NCBI GenBank assembly: GCA_022750455.1
Contig: JAKIVR010000008.1
Location: forward strand, 1 to 57,301
DNA from: Thermoplasmata archaeon
Lineage (GTDB): Archaea; Thermoplasmatota; Thermoplasmata; Lutacidiplasmatales; UBA184
Reading direction: 5' to 3'
Length of the DNA stretch: 57,301 nucleotides
Made by a program: the position numbers and the translations under genes. Positions within the stretch are counted from its first letter, which is position 1; every line of letters begins with the position of its first letter. The notes under the pieces were generated by a model. The model was not told the DNA's origin. It made no database searches and saw nothing but the letters and a program-made list of their open reading frames with translations. Of this stretch, positions 46,060 to 54,099 are shown piece after piece.

Positions 46060-47232
46060 GTGATTAGATTCGGTCCTGCAGGGATTCCCCTCTCCTGCAA
46101 AGGCCGTTCCTTGCGGGATGGGATCGGGGACGCGCACCACCTCGGGCTCAGCGCGCTCGAGGTCCAGTTCATCAAGGTGAACCCCCTCACACGTCCGGTC
46201 CTTGACGAGGAGGTCGGGCTGCTCCCGCGGAACGTCCCCCTCCAGCTGATCGTCGAGGTCGCGCCGCCAGGGAAGGACGCGGGCGGCCCGACGATCCCGG
46301 ACCTCAGCAAGCCGCTCGTCCGCCGTTCGAACGTCACCGCCTTGACGTGGTCGCTCGCGAAGGACCACCCGGATCTCGCCCAGACGAAGGCGCTCGGCCA
46401 GGCCCTCGACGTCGCCTTGACGCTGCACGCCCCGTACTACGTCGATTTCTTCGGCAGCCAGGAGTCGAGGGACCGGAGCCTCCGCCAGATCCAGTGGACG
46501 GGGATCCTCGCGTATGGCCTCGGCGCGCGCCTCACCGTGACCCACCTCGGGTTCTACGGCGGGGGAGACCGGGCGGAGAGCATCCAGGAGCTCACGAGCA
46601 TCGCGCGGGAAGTCTCCCAATGGCTGGACAAGTACACCCACGGGACCGTCAAGCTCGCCATCGAGCCGTCGGGCCACGCCGATGTCTACGGCTCGCGCGA
46701 GGAGGTGCTCGAACTCGCGCGGACCGTCAAGGGGGTCGTGCCGGTGCTCAACCTGCCCCACATCGCCGCGCGGGAGCGGATCCCTCTCGATAATCCGACG
46801 GTGCTGAAGACGCTCTTCGACGAGTTCGTCGAGGCGAGCCACGGGGACGTCTACGCGAACTTCTCCGGCGTCGAGATGTACGGGCCCGGCGAGTTCCGTC
46901 TCACCCCGATCAAGCGCGGACAGCTGAAGTTCGATCCGATCGCCGATTTCCTCGCGGACCGCGAGTACGACGCGACCGTGATCTCCAGCTCGCCGCTCCT
47001 CGAGCACGATGCGATGTACATGAAGCTCCTCTACGAGCGCGCCCTGTCGCGACGCTGGGCCCGGCGCCACGCGCCCCCGAAGGCGGTCGCCGCCGCGGCC
47101 GCCGCGAAGGCGGCCGCCTCGCACGGATCGGCCGCGAAGCCCGGGACGAAGGGCGCCGCGTCCCCCGGCAAGCACGGGCCCCCCGCTCGCGGGAAGCCTC
47201 CCCGGAGGGTCGTTGCCCCCGCCCGCCGCTGA
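46060..47232 (+). CDS. Endonuclease IV-like TIM-barrel protein with altered metal site
   Basis: 390 residues. It belongs to the AP endonuclease family 2 / sugar-isomerase TIM-barrel superfamily (opening IRFGPAGIPLSCKGRSL, then GLSALEVQF, LHAPYYVDFFG, VTHLGFYGGG, AIEPSGHADVYG, NLPHIAARER, NFSGVEMYGPGEF). In typical members the metal ligands include Asp in DFAH, His in HxHFSGIE and Glu in CESP. Here these read NLPH, YANFSGVE and SSSP, so several ligands appear replaced, by comparison from memory. Metal-dependent AP endonuclease activity is therefore doubtful. A basic Ala/Lys/Pro-rich tail of about 45 residues follows. The GTG at 46060 has GAGGG upstream. Confidence 0.72.
   Translation: MIRFGPAGIPLSCKGRSLRDGIGDAHHLGLSALEVQFIKVNPLTRPVLDEEVGLLPRNVPLQLIVEVAPPGKDAGGPTIPDLSKPLVRRSNVTALTWSLAKDHPDLAQTKALGQALDVALTLHAPYYVDFFGSQESRDRSLRQIQWTGILAYGLGARLTVTHLGFYGGGDRAESIQELTSIAREVSQWLDKYTHGTVKLAIEPSGHADVYGSREEVLELARTVKGVVPVLNLPHIAARERIPLDNPTVLKTLFDEFVEASHGDVYANFSGVEMYGPGEFRLTPIKRGQLKFDPIADFLADREYDATVISSSPLLEHDAMYMKLLYERALSRRWARRHAPPKAVAAAAAAKAAASHGSAAKPGTKGAASPGKHGPPARGKPPRRVVAPARR
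47204..47209 (+). promoter_or_regulatory. Ribosome binding site of the phosphohexuloisomerase gene
   Basis: GGAGGG three bases before TTG 47213, within the end of the preceding gene. It supports the TTG start and translational coupling. Confidence 0.45.
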
Positions 47233-47782
47233 ACCGGAAGCGTTCAGCCGGGCGACGGCGTACGTCGCCGATCGGGTGCGGACCGCTGTCGCGAGCGTGC
47301 CGCGCGAGACGGTGAAGGAGATCGTGGATCTGCTCAACCGGGCGCCGGCCGTGTTCGTGTACGGGGCCGGGCGGAGCGGGATCATCGGACGGGCGTTCGC
47401 CATGCGCCTCGTCCAGATCGGGATCACCGCCTACGTGATCGGCGAGTCGGTCACCCCGATCGTCCGGCCAAAGGACGCGGTCGTGATCCTGAGCGGCGCC
47501 GGACAGAACTACTCCTCGATCCAGACGGCGAACATCGTGCGTCGCGAAGGCGCCGAGCTCGTCGTCGTCACGGCCCAATCCGGTTCGAAGCTCGCCCACG
47601 CCGCCTCCGTCCTCGTCACGTTCCATTTCAAGGAGGACGCGCGACGCCCGCAGTACGCCCCGCTGGGCACTCTGTTCGAGTCGAGCGCGCTCGCGTTCGG
47701 CGACGCGCTGATCGCGGAGCTGATGCGCGCCCGGGGCGAGTCCGAGGAATCGATGCGCCGGCGCCACGCGATCATGGTCTGA
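47213..47782 (+). CDS. hxlB: 6-phospho-3-hexuloisomerase-like SIS protein
   Basis: 189 residues, TTG start. The single SIS domain (VFVYGAGRSGIIGRAFAMRLVQIG, in part YGAGRSGIIGRAFAM) has the phosphate-binding Ser of the PHI (HxlB) family; ESVTPIVRPKDAVVILSGAG, LVVVTAQSGSKLA and APLGTLFESSALAFGDALI are family-like, with Glu as likely base. In archaea PHI isomerises 3-hexulose 6-phosphate to fructose 6-phosphate, used with HPS to make or remove ribulose 5-phosphate. No HPS gene is adjacent, which leaves the role open. It overlaps the TIM-barrel gene by 20 bases. Confidence 0.83.
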   Translation: MPPPAAEPEAFSRATAYVADRVRTAVASVPRETVKEIVDLLNRAPAVFVYGAGRSGIIGRAFAMRLVQIGITAYVIGESVTPIVRPKDAVVILSGAGQNYSSIQTANIVRREGAELVVVTAQSGSKLAHAASVLVTFHFKEDARRPQYAPLGTLFESSALAFGDALIAELMRARGESEESMRRRHAIMV

Positions 47783-47842
47783 GCCCCCCGTTCACCGGCC
47801 CGGCACCGCGGGCGACACCGGACGGCGCGCGCTCCACCATCA

Positions 47843-48373
47843 ATGCTTAAGCTCGTTGATGTGTCCCCGATCTTCGTGCCAACCAAGGGCCCGCCGCAGG
47901 ACACGCTGACGCCTGTGCCGACTCGCTTCTTCGTCACCAGTGGCGAAGCGATCAACAAGACGAGCGAGCTCAACGCGTTCGATCTCGCCCTGCTCCAGGC
48001 AGGGATCGGCGAACAGAACTTGGTGTCGGTCTCGTCCGTGCTGCCGATCGGGATCCGTCAGGTCGACCGCGTCCCGATCAAGCGGGGTGCGATCACGCAC
48101 TGCGTCCTCGCCCGATACAGCGGCGGCGAAGGCGATGTGATCAGTGCGGGGATCGCGTACGGGTTCCGGACCGATGGCCAGGGAGGCTACGTCGCCGAAG
48201 GCCATCTGCACGGCACCCAGAAGTCGCTCAAGGAGTTCCTGAAGTGGCGCATGCAGGAGATCGCGCACTTCCGAGGCGTCGAGCTCCGCCGGATCCACTA
48301 CCGGACGGAGGAGATCTCGGTCCCGATGGACCACTACGGCGTCTGCATCGCCGCGTGCGTCTTCCTCCCGTAA
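47843..48373 (+). CDS. pdaD: Pyruvoyl-dependent arginine decarboxylase
   Basis: 176 residues. It converts arginine to agmatine in polyamine or agmatidine synthesis. The proenzyme cleaves itself at Ser-Ser in LVSVSSVLPIGI to create the pyruvoyl group. Other family features are TRFFVTSGEA, LNAFDLALLQAGI, and the C-terminal MDHYGVCIAACVFLP. Full length. It is expressed separately from the preceding SIS gene (60-base gap). Confidence 0.95.
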   Translation: MLKLVDVSPIFVPTKGPPQDTLTPVPTRFFVTSGEAINKTSELNAFDLALLQAGIGEQNLVSVSSVLPIGIRQVDRVPIKRGAITHCVLARYSGGEGDVISAGIAYGFRTDGQGGYVAEGHLHGTQKSLKEFLKWRMQEIAHFRGVELRRIHYRTEEISVPMDHYGVCIAACVFLP

Positions 48374-48391
48374 GCCGGCCCCGGGGCGGGC

Positions 48392-48724
48392 TCAGAGCAG
48401 CTTGCGGAACAGGAGCTTGTCCTCCAGCGACCCGTCGATCTTGAGCTGGTGCGTGACGAGCGCTTTCATCGGCCCGATCTCTTTGTGAATGAGGCCGAGG
48501 AACGTGCGCTGGTCGGTCGTGATAGTGACGTCGGCCTTCTCGGCGGAGCCCGCTCGAAGACCGGTCAACGCGCCATCTTTGAGCTCCACGGCGTACGAGC
48601 CGGCGTCGGTCAGTCGGATCACGATGACCCGGTGGATCCCCTTCAGCTCGGTCTTCAGCCCCGGGTTCTGCTCCGCGTGCCGGTTGAACCGGTCGACGAG
48701 CCCGGCCAGGGTCTCTTCGATCAT
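48392..48724 (-). CDS. SCP2 sterol-carrier-type lipid-binding protein
   Basis: 110 residues with an SCP2 fold: N-terminal helix (LAGLVDRFNRHAEQN), five-strand sheet with IVIRLTDAGSYAVELKDG (in part VIRLTDAGSYAVEL), ADVTITTDQRTFLGLIHKE and the terminal IDGSLEDKLLFRKLL. Such proteins bind acyl or isoprenoid lipids; ligand unknown. The ATG overlaps the stop of the RNase HII gene (ATGA), forming an operon. Confidence 0.82.
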   Translation of the reverse strand: MIEETLAGLVDRFNRHAEQNPGLKTELKGIHRVIVIRLTDAGSYAVELKDGALTGLRAGSAEKADVTITTDQRTFLGLIHKEIGPMKALVTHQLKIDGSLEDKLLFRKLL

Positions 48725-49422
48725 GGGAAGCTCTCGAGACGAACGAGGGGGGGCGTCGGTTTAACCCTTGTCACCGTTTTCCACGACGCGCGGAGCCACG
48801 AGGGCCGGTCCCCCTCGGCGACGGCGCTCCGGACGATGTCCACTGTCATCGGGTCGCTCGGGTACCCGCTCCCGATCTTTCGGCCCAGCCGCCGCTCCAG
48901 GGTCGCCACCGCGCGGTCGCGCCGGACCTTTGCGACGATCGATCCCGCGCCCACCACGAGGTCGGTTCGGTCCGCGCCGTGCGCCGACCAGACGGGACCG
49001 TCGTGCTCGGCCAACCGCCGGATCGTCGCCCCGAAGCGGGCGGCGTTCGTGTCGCACGCGTCCACGCGGACGAACGAAGGTCGGGTACGGCGAACGAGCC
49101 GGGCGAACGCCTCCGCTTCGAGGTCGTTCAGTCCATGGTGCGCCACGGAGCGGTCGATCTCGGCCGGCGGGAGCGCGATGGAGACCCGCTGTCCGATCGA
49201 TTCGAGCCCGGCATAGATCAACTCCCGTCGCGCGGGCGTAAGCAGTTTCGAATCCCGGACCCCGAGTTCCCTGAGGGCGTCGATCCGAGCCTCGGCGACC
49301 AGAAATCCGCCTACGACGAGAGGACCCAAGACGCTTCCGCGGCCGGCCTCATCGAGTCCGAGCACGGTCGCGCCGGCGGGGGGAGAGGCGAGGCGTCGGT
49401 CCGCACCCGTACGCGTCGCCAC
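48721..49422 (-). CDS. rnhB: Ribonuclease HII
   Basis: 233 residues, GTG start. It removes ribonucleotides and RNA primers from DNA. The acidic catalytic set is present: Asp-Glu in LGLDEAGRGSVLGP, Asp in VRVDACDT, and Asp in VVGAGSIVAKVRRDRAV with the GSG motif GSGYPSDPMT. An Asp-Ser-Lys in VRDSKLLTPARREL completes the family pattern. It leads the operon with the SCP2 gene and diverges from the DapA-like gene. Confidence 0.94.
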   Translation of the reverse strand: MATRTGADRRLASPPAGATVLGLDEAGRGSVLGPLVVGGFLVAEARIDALRELGVRDSKLLTPARRELIYAGLESIGQRVSIALPPAEIDRSVAHHGLNDLEAEAFARLVRRTRPSFVRVDACDTNAARFGATIRRLAEHDGPVWSAHGADRTDLVVGAGSIVAKVRRDRAVATLERRLGRKIGSGYPSDPMTVDIVRSAVAEGDRPSWLRASWKTVTRVKPTPPLVRLESFP

Positions 49423-49447
49423 GGAGCCCCCTCACTCCCGGTGAGCC

Positions 49448-49454
49448 CATAAGC
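49448..49454 (+). promoter_or_regulatory. TATA-like box of the DapA-like gene
   Basis: CATAAGC about 25 bases before the ATG at 49476, consistent with a leaderless transcript. Confidence 0.35.
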
Positions 49455-49475
49455 CCCTTCCGGCTCCACCCCGGC

Positions 49476-50369
49476 ATGGGATTCGACGGCCTCGTTGTGC
49501 CGACGATCACCCAGTTCAGCGATGACGGGGCGATGGACCCCGAGCGCAACGCCCGGTACGCTCGAGACCTGACCATCGCCGGAGTGAACCATCTCTTCCT
49601 CCTCGGTTCGCTGGGCGAGTCGTCCAGCGTGGACGAGGCGGAGCGTCCGCCGTTGTTCAAGGCGGTCTTCGACGGCCTCAACGGCCGCGTCGATGCCTGG
49701 GTCGGGTGCGGCTCGCCCGCGACCCATCAGGCGGTCCGGCTCGCGGTCCAGGCCGAGAAGGCCGGCGCCGCAGCGCTCGTCGCGGTCCCCCCGTACTACT
49801 TGCATCCGACCTCCGAGTCGATCGCCACGTACTACCGCTCGATCCACGCGGAGGTGAAGATCCCTCTCCTCGCGTACAACGTCCCGTCGCTGGTCGGGTA
49901 TGCCCTAGATCCGTCGATCGTCCACCAACTGGCGGTGGAGGGGACCCTGCAGGGGATCACGGACGCGGCCGGGACGTTGGAGAGCCTCACGGCGTTCCTC
50001 CACGGTCGCCCGCCGGGGTTCGCGGTACTTCCCGGCGACGACGCGCTGGCGAGCTCGGCCCTCGCGGCCGGGTCGTCCGGGGCCGTCATGGGCACGGCGA
50101 ACGAGGTCCCCCGCCTCGCGGTCAAGCTCGTCACCGCCGGGATTGAGGGACGGGCGGAGGACGCCGCCCGCACCCAGTGGACGATCGACGCCCTCGTCGG
50201 CGTGCTTCGCGAGGCTCCCTTCCCCTCGATCCACAAGTTCCTCGCGCATCGCCTGCGGAACGCAGAGGTCGGCTACCGGCCTCCGTACGGGCCGCTGACG
50301 GACGCCGAGGCCCAGCTCGTCCTCGCGGCGCTCCAGCCGATCGAAGGCGAGTTGCGCCGACAAGGTTGA
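49476..50369 (+). CDS. DapA/NAL-family aldolase-like protein lacking the Schiff-base lysine
   Basis: 297 residues of the dihydrodipicolinate synthase / N-acetylneuraminate lyase TIM-barrel family. The family's phosphate/pyruvate loop is present as LLGSLGESSSVDEAER, as is the active-site Tyr in LAYNVPSLVGY. However, the segment that normally reads G-[IV]-K-[DE] with the Schiff-base Lys is QGITDAAGTLES: Lys is replaced by Thr (codon ACG). Class I aldolase chemistry would be lost, unless a different residue serves. It may be a non-catalytic homologue or a lyase with another mechanism. The strand and loop around it are otherwise intact. Substrate unknown. Confidence 0.85.
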   Translation: MGFDGLVVPTITQFSDDGAMDPERNARYARDLTIAGVNHLFLLGSLGESSSVDEAERPPLFKAVFDGLNGRVDAWVGCGSPATHQAVRLAVQAEKAGAAALVAVPPYYLHPTSESIATYYRSIHAEVKIPLLAYNVPSLVGYALDPSIVHQLAVEGTLQGITDAAGTLESLTAFLHGRPPGFAVLPGDDALASSALAAGSSGAVMGTANEVPRLAVKLVTAGIEGRAEDAARTQWTIDALVGVLREAPFPSIHKFLAHRLRNAEVGYRPPYGPLTDAEAQLVLAALQPIEGELRRQG

Positions 50370-50482
50370 CCCTCCCGCGCCTCGTCGGGCGACGGCCGGG
50401 CCGCGCGTGTCGGAGACGTGCGGGCCGCCGTGCACGAAACCTCATATAGAGAGCCGAAGGTCCCCGCCCCCGCGAGGCAATC

Positions 50483-50884
50483 ATGGGAATCTGGCAGGGC
50501 CGATCCCGCCGTAAGCCGACGGGCGGACGGCTTCGACCGATCCGGAACAAGCGCCGGTTCGAGATCGGGCGGGAGCTCCAGTTCGCCACCCTCGGCACGG
50601 GCACCGTCAAACGGTACCGCGTGCGCGGCGGCAACCTCAAGCTTCGAATCCTCACGACCAACACCATCAACGTCTTCGATCCTTCGACCAAGACGATGAA
50701 GGCGGCCAAGGTCCTCACTGTCCGCGAGAACCCGGCGAACCCCAACTACATCCAACGCAACATCATCACCCGCGGGGCGATCGTGGAGACCGACCTCGGC
50801 ATGGTCGAGGTCCGCTCCCGGCCCGGCCAGGATGGGATCTTGAACGGCGTCAAGGTCGAGCGGGCCGCCCCCGCCAAGAAGTAG
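50483..50884 (+). CDS. rps8e: 30S ribosomal protein S8e
   Basis: 133 residues, basic; S8e family of archaeal and eukaryotic small subunits. Features: GIWQGRSRRKPTGGRLRPIRNKRRFEIGRE (in parts WQGRSRRKPTGGRLRP, NKRRFEIGRE), then TVKRYRVRGGNLKLR, NPANPNYIQRNIITRGAIVE (PNYIQRNIITRGA) and SRPGQDGILNG. CATATAG at about 50441-50447 may be its TATA box, with a leader containing GAGG. Next come srp19 and gpn, 16 bases and 0 bases apart, so the three form an operon. Confidence 0.96.
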   Translation: MGIWQGRSRRKPTGGRLRPIRNKRRFEIGRELQFATLGTGTVKRYRVRGGNLKLRILTTNTINVFDPSTKTMKAAKVLTVRENPANPNYIQRNIITRGAIVETDLGMVEVRSRPGQDGILNGVKVERAAPAKK

Positions 50885-50900
50885 TCGGCGTGGGCGTCCG

Positions 50901-51200
50901 ATGCCCGACCATTTCTTCGTCTACCCATCCTACCTTCTCCGTCGTACCTCGCGCCGTCTCGGACGACGCCTCCCCCAGACCTCGGCCGTCTCCGAGGCGA
51001 CGGTCGAAGATCTCCTCCAGGCCGCGAAGGCGCTCGGTTTCGAGGCGACCGCCGAGGCGGACAAGCAGTACCCCCGGGAACCGTTCCATGATGTCGGTCG
51101 CGTCAAAGTGACGAAGAAGAAGGGCGTCACCAAGACCGTCTTCCTCCGCCAGCTCGCCGACGAACTCCGTCTCCACCCGCCCTCTCGGGGAGGCGCGTGA
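50901..51200 (+). CDS. srp19: Signal recognition particle 19 kDa subunit (SRP19)
   Basis: 99 residues. SRP19 binds helices 6 and 8 of SRP RNA to allow SRP54 binding. The family pattern is visible: FVYPSYLLRRTSRRLGRRLP, the acidic helix VSEATVEDLLQAAKALGF, then a YPREPFHDVGRVKVTKKKG, quoted as PFHDVGRVKVTKKKG, and an end with KTVFLRQLADELR. It is 16 bases after rps8e; the next gene starts immediately after its stop. Confidence 0.92.
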   Translation: MPDHFFVYPSYLLRRTSRRLGRRLPQTSAVSEATVEDLLQAAKALGFEATAEADKQYPREPFHDVGRVKVTKKKGVTKTVFLRQLADELRLHPPSRGGA

Positions 51201-51998
51201 ATGTCCGAGGATCCCGGGACGATCTACTTCACCGGCACCGCCGGCGCCGGCAAGACCACGTTGGTCTACGCGTTCCAAAAGTGGCTGAAGACCGCCGGCC
51301 ACGATGCGATCGTCGTGAACATGGACCCGGGCGCCGAGCAGCTCCCGGCGGATCCGGATGTGGACATCCGGGAGTGGGTCCGGCTCGCCGACGTGATGGA
51401 CGAGTACGATCTCGGGCCCAATGGGGCCCAGGTCGCCGCCGCCGACCTCGCCGCCTTGAAGATCTTCGAGGTGAAGCAGGCGATCGAGGAGATGCGGACG
51501 GATTACGTCCTCATCGACACGCCCGGCCAGATCGAGCTGTTCGCCTTCCGGGAGTCGTCCCGCGCGATCGTCGACGCGATCGGCGGCGACCGGTCGCTCA
51601 TCACGTTCCTCTTCGATCCCGCCCTGGCGCGCAAGCCGGCCGGGTTCGTCACGCTCCTCATGCTGGGAGCGACCGTCGAGTTCCGGTTCCGACTCCCCAC
51701 GATCAACGTGCTCTCGAAGGCCGATGTGATGTCGCCCGAGGAGCAGGCCCGGATCGTGGCGTGGAGCGACCAGCCCGACGCGCTCGAGGCCGCGGTCTCC
51801 GAGGGCCCGGCGACGCCGGACTGGCAGCTCTCGGCCGAGGTGTTCCGGGCGCTCGAAGCCCTCGCGCCCCTCACGGCGCTCCACCCGATCTCCGCCGCGG
51901 ACGGTTCGGGGATGGAGTCGTTGTACCGCGGGGCGCAACGGGTGTTCGGGGGCGACGACGACCTCGAGGTCTCCCAGGCACCCCCCGAAGAGGAGTGA
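51201..51998 (+). CDS. GPN-loop GTPase
   Basis: 265 residues. GPN GTPases are needed in eukaryotes for RNA polymerase assembly; archaeal roles are uncertain. Motifs: Walker A GTAGAGKTTLVYAF (P-loop), the eponymous DLGPNGAQ, NMDPGAEQLP (switch I), VLIDTPGQIELF (G3), and base-specificity NVLSKADVM (G4). The length matches archaeal members. Its position next to SRP19 and S8e suits a housekeeping, translation-linked regulon. Confidence 0.93.
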   Translation: MSEDPGTIYFTGTAGAGKTTLVYAFQKWLKTAGHDAIVVNMDPGAEQLPADPDVDIREWVRLADVMDEYDLGPNGAQVAAADLAALKIFEVKQAIEEMRTDYVLIDTPGQIELFAFRESSRAIVDAIGGDRSLITFLFDPALARKPAGFVTLLMLGATVEFRFRLPTINVLSKADVMSPEEQARIVAWSDQPDALEAAVSEGPATPDWQLSAEVFRALEALAPLTALHPISAADGSGMESLYRGAQRVFGGDDDLEVSQAPPEEE

Positions 51999-52007
51999 GC
52001 GGTCGGC

Positions 52008-52307
52008 TCACTCGGTGAAGAAGAGACCCATCCCCGCCGAGGCGGAGTCTTCCTCGTCCCGAAGTTTCGCGAGGATCGGATCCGCTTCCGCCGGCGGCAG
52101 GTGACGTCCGACCGGGGCGAGCATCGTCTCGGCGCGTCGCACCGCCTCTTCGGAGCCCTCGATGAGCACGTACAACTGCCCGGGCTTTCCTCCGAGGGTG
52201 GCGGCGTCGCGCAGTTTCTGGCTCTGCCGAGCGAGGATGTCGTCCCGGAGCACCGTGTCGAGATCCGCGCGCTTGGAACTCTCCACGTCGAACAGTGCCC
52301 ACGCCAT
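52008..52307 (-). CDS. Small archaeal protein of unknown function
   Basis: 99 residues, predicted alpha/beta: FDVESSKRADLDTVLRDDIL, LYVLIEGSEEAVRRAETML, and a conserved-looking acidic C-terminal stretch EADPILAKLRDEEDSASAG. A TATA-like CTTAGC element (plus strand 52332-52337) is about 27 bases before the ATG, supporting real expression from its own promoter. I do not recognise a domain. It faces the GPN gene's end (9 bases between stops). Confidence 0.62.
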   Translation of the reverse strand: MAWALFDVESSKRADLDTVLRDDILARQSQKLRDAATLGGKPGQLYVLIEGSEEAVRRAETMLAPVGRHLPPAEADPILAKLRDEEDSASAGMGLFFTE

Positions 52308-52401
52308 TGCCGGGACGGATGGGCCCGCTCTCTTAGCCGTTTCGTGGACCGTCCGACCCCGGGAACATAGTTGTTTAGCTCACCGACGCCTCCTACGGGG
52401 G

Positions 52402-52406
52402 GGAGG
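52402..52406 (+). promoter_or_regulatory. Ribosome binding site of the TraB-like gene
   Basis: GGAGG within a G-run, six bases before TTG 52413. It argues for 52413 over the in-frame TTG at 52371 as start. Confidence 0.45.
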
Positions 52407-52412
52407 CGACGC

Positions 52413-53138
52413 TTGGGGGAGGAGCCGGATGTCATCGTCGTCGGCACCGCCCATGTCGTGGACCTTCGGGATCAACTTCGACTCGCCCTGCAGTCCCACG
52501 GCGTCCGAGGGATCGCCTTGGAGCTCGATCACGATCGGGCGGCCGTGCTGCTGCGGCCCGAAGGGTCCAATGATCCCGAACCCGGGGGCTCGGGAGGGCC
52601 GATCTTCCTTCGACTGTGGGCGATCATCCAGCGTCGGCTCGGCGCGGAGCTCGGCCAAGGGGCCGGCGACGAGATGCGGACCGGCGCCGAGTTGGCAAAG
52701 GAGTGGAAGGTTCCGATCTTCCTGATCGATGACCCGGTCCGGGAGACGATCCGACGCCTCTTCCTCGCCCTCTCGCCTAAAGAGCGGGTCTCCTTGTTGG
52801 TGGGAGGCGTCGTGGGGCTGTTCATTCCCCCGAAGATCGTGCAAGGGGAGATCGACCGGTACGCCGAGTCTCCCGAAGATCTCCTCGAACAGATGCGGGT
52901 CGCGATGCCCTCGACGAGCCGGGTGCTGCTCGATGAACGGAACGAGCACATGGCGGAACGTCTCCGGGCGATCCGGGACGCCGGCCACCGGCCGGTCGCC
53001 GCCATCGTGGGGGGCGCCCACGTGACCGGCCTCTCCGCCGAGTTGACCAAGCGGGGGGTGAGCTCGGTGGCGATCCCGTTCGCTGAGCTGCGAAAGCTCA
53101 CAGCGTCGTCGGGTGCACCGCCGGCCCCAACGTCCTGA
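52413..53138 (+). CDS. TraB/PrgY-family protein
   Basis: About 241 residues from TTG 52413. Family features: GTAHV near the start, IALELDHDR, GDEMRTGAELAKEWKVPIF (in part GDEMRTGAELA), VRETIRRLFLAL, LLDERNEHMAERLRAI and IVGGAHVTGLSAEL. These are the putative metalloprotease-like or GumN/Tiki-type conserved His and Glu residues of TraB homologues, present in archaea and bacteria without firm biochemical function. The N-terminal part then begins directly at VIVVGTAHV. It converges with the Mrp gene, sharing 41 bases at their ends. Confidence 0.85.
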   Translation: MGEEPDVIVVGTAHVVDLRDQLRLALQSHGVRGIALELDHDRAAVLLRPEGSNDPEPGGSGGPIFLRLWAIIQRRLGAELGQGAGDEMRTGAELAKEWKVPIFLIDDPVRETIRRLFLALSPKERVSLLVGGVVGLFIPPKIVQGEIDRYAESPEDLLEQMRVAMPSTSRVLLDERNEHMAERLRAIRDAGHRPVAAIVGGAHVTGLSAELTKRGVSSVAIPFAELRKLTASSGAPPAPTS

Positions 53139-53979
53139 GGAAGGCGTCCGTCACGGCGCGGAGGGCGTCCGAATCGTACTCCCGGACCCGTCCACTATCG
53201 CCCAGCGTGGAGATCGTCGGTTCGATCGGGAGGCGGCCGAGCAAGGGGACGCCGTACTCCTTGACGACGGCGGGGACCGCCGAGGGTCCGAACACCTCGG
53301 TCTCCGTCTGGCAGTGCGGGCAGACGAAGAACGCCATGTTCTCCACGACGCCCAGCAGCGGCACGTGGAGCTCGCGGGCCATGTTCATCGCCTTGCGGAC
53401 GATGAGGCTGGAGAGCTCCTGGGGCGTGAGCACGAACACCATCCCCTCGATCGGGATCGACTGGAAGACGGTCAGCGGGACGTCGCTCGTTCCCGGCGGC
53501 ATGTCGATCAGCAGGTAGTCGAGGTGGCCCCAGTTCACGCCGCCGAAGAACTGCATGATGAGGCGCGTCACCAGGGGGCCTCGCCAGACGACGGGGGTCG
53601 GATCGTCATCCAGCAGGAACTGGGAGGAGACGACCGAGATCCCGTCCGCCGAGACCGCCGGCACGATCCCCTCGCCCCGGTCGAGAAGCGGGCCTCGTAC
53701 GCCGAACAGCTTCGGGATCGAGGCGCCGGTGATGTCGGCGTCGAGGACACCGACGGAGAGTCCGCGCCGTCGGAGCGAGGTCGCGATGAGGCTGGTGACG
53801 GTCGACTTTCCGACGCCGCCCTTGCCGCTCCCGATGACGACGATGTGATCGATGTCGCCCTTCTCCATCCGTTGCATCGGTCCCGCGCCGGGACCGCCGC
53901 GCCGGGCACCCGGGGGCGTCGACGGGCCGGTAGGTGGGGCTCCCGCCGGCGGAGGAGTGGACGTCGGCGTGCTCGTCAT
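53098..53979 (-). CDS. apbC: Mrp/NBP35-family iron-sulfur carrier ATPase
   Basis: 293 residues. It carries and delivers 4Fe-4S clusters to apoproteins. Deviant Walker A GSGKGGVGKSTVTSL, the switch LIDMPPGTSD, DADITGASIP, and C-terminal cluster-binding CPHC in FFVCPHCQTE are all visible. A Pro/Gly/Thr-rich N-terminus of about 35 residues precedes the core. The ATG at 53979 is chosen because TATATA (53999-54006) lies 24-25 bases upstream; a longer in-frame start is less likely. Confidence 0.93.
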   Translation of the reverse strand: MTSTPTSTPPPAGAPPTGPSTPPGARRGGPGAGPMQRMEKGDIDHIVVIGSGKGGVGKSTVTSLIATSLRRRGLSVGVLDADITGASIPKLFGVRGPLLDRGEGIVPAVSADGISVVSSQFLLDDDPTPVVWRGPLVTRLIMQFFGGVNWGHLDYLLIDMPPGTSDVPLTVFQSIPIEGMVFVLTPQELSSLIVRKAMNMARELHVPLLGVVENMAFFVCPHCQTETEVFGPSAVPAVVKEYGVPLLGRLPIEPTISTLGDSGRVREYDSDALRAVTDAFLRTLGPAVHPTTL

Positions 53980-53999
53980 GCCGGGCCACCGGCCCCCCC

Positions 54000-54007
54000 T
54001 ATATAAC
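54000..54007 (-). promoter_or_regulatory. TATA box of the Mrp/NBP35 gene
   Basis: The minus strand reads GTTATATA, centred 24-25 bases before ATG 53979. This is a strong match and supports a leaderless transcript. Confidence 0.6.
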
Positions 54008-54099
54008 ACGCCGACCGCGCTCCGTTCGGAGTTGGTTTCCTCGTCACATTTTCCCTCATTCCGGAGCATCTCGGGTCCGGGGTACTTGGGGGGTCGCCT

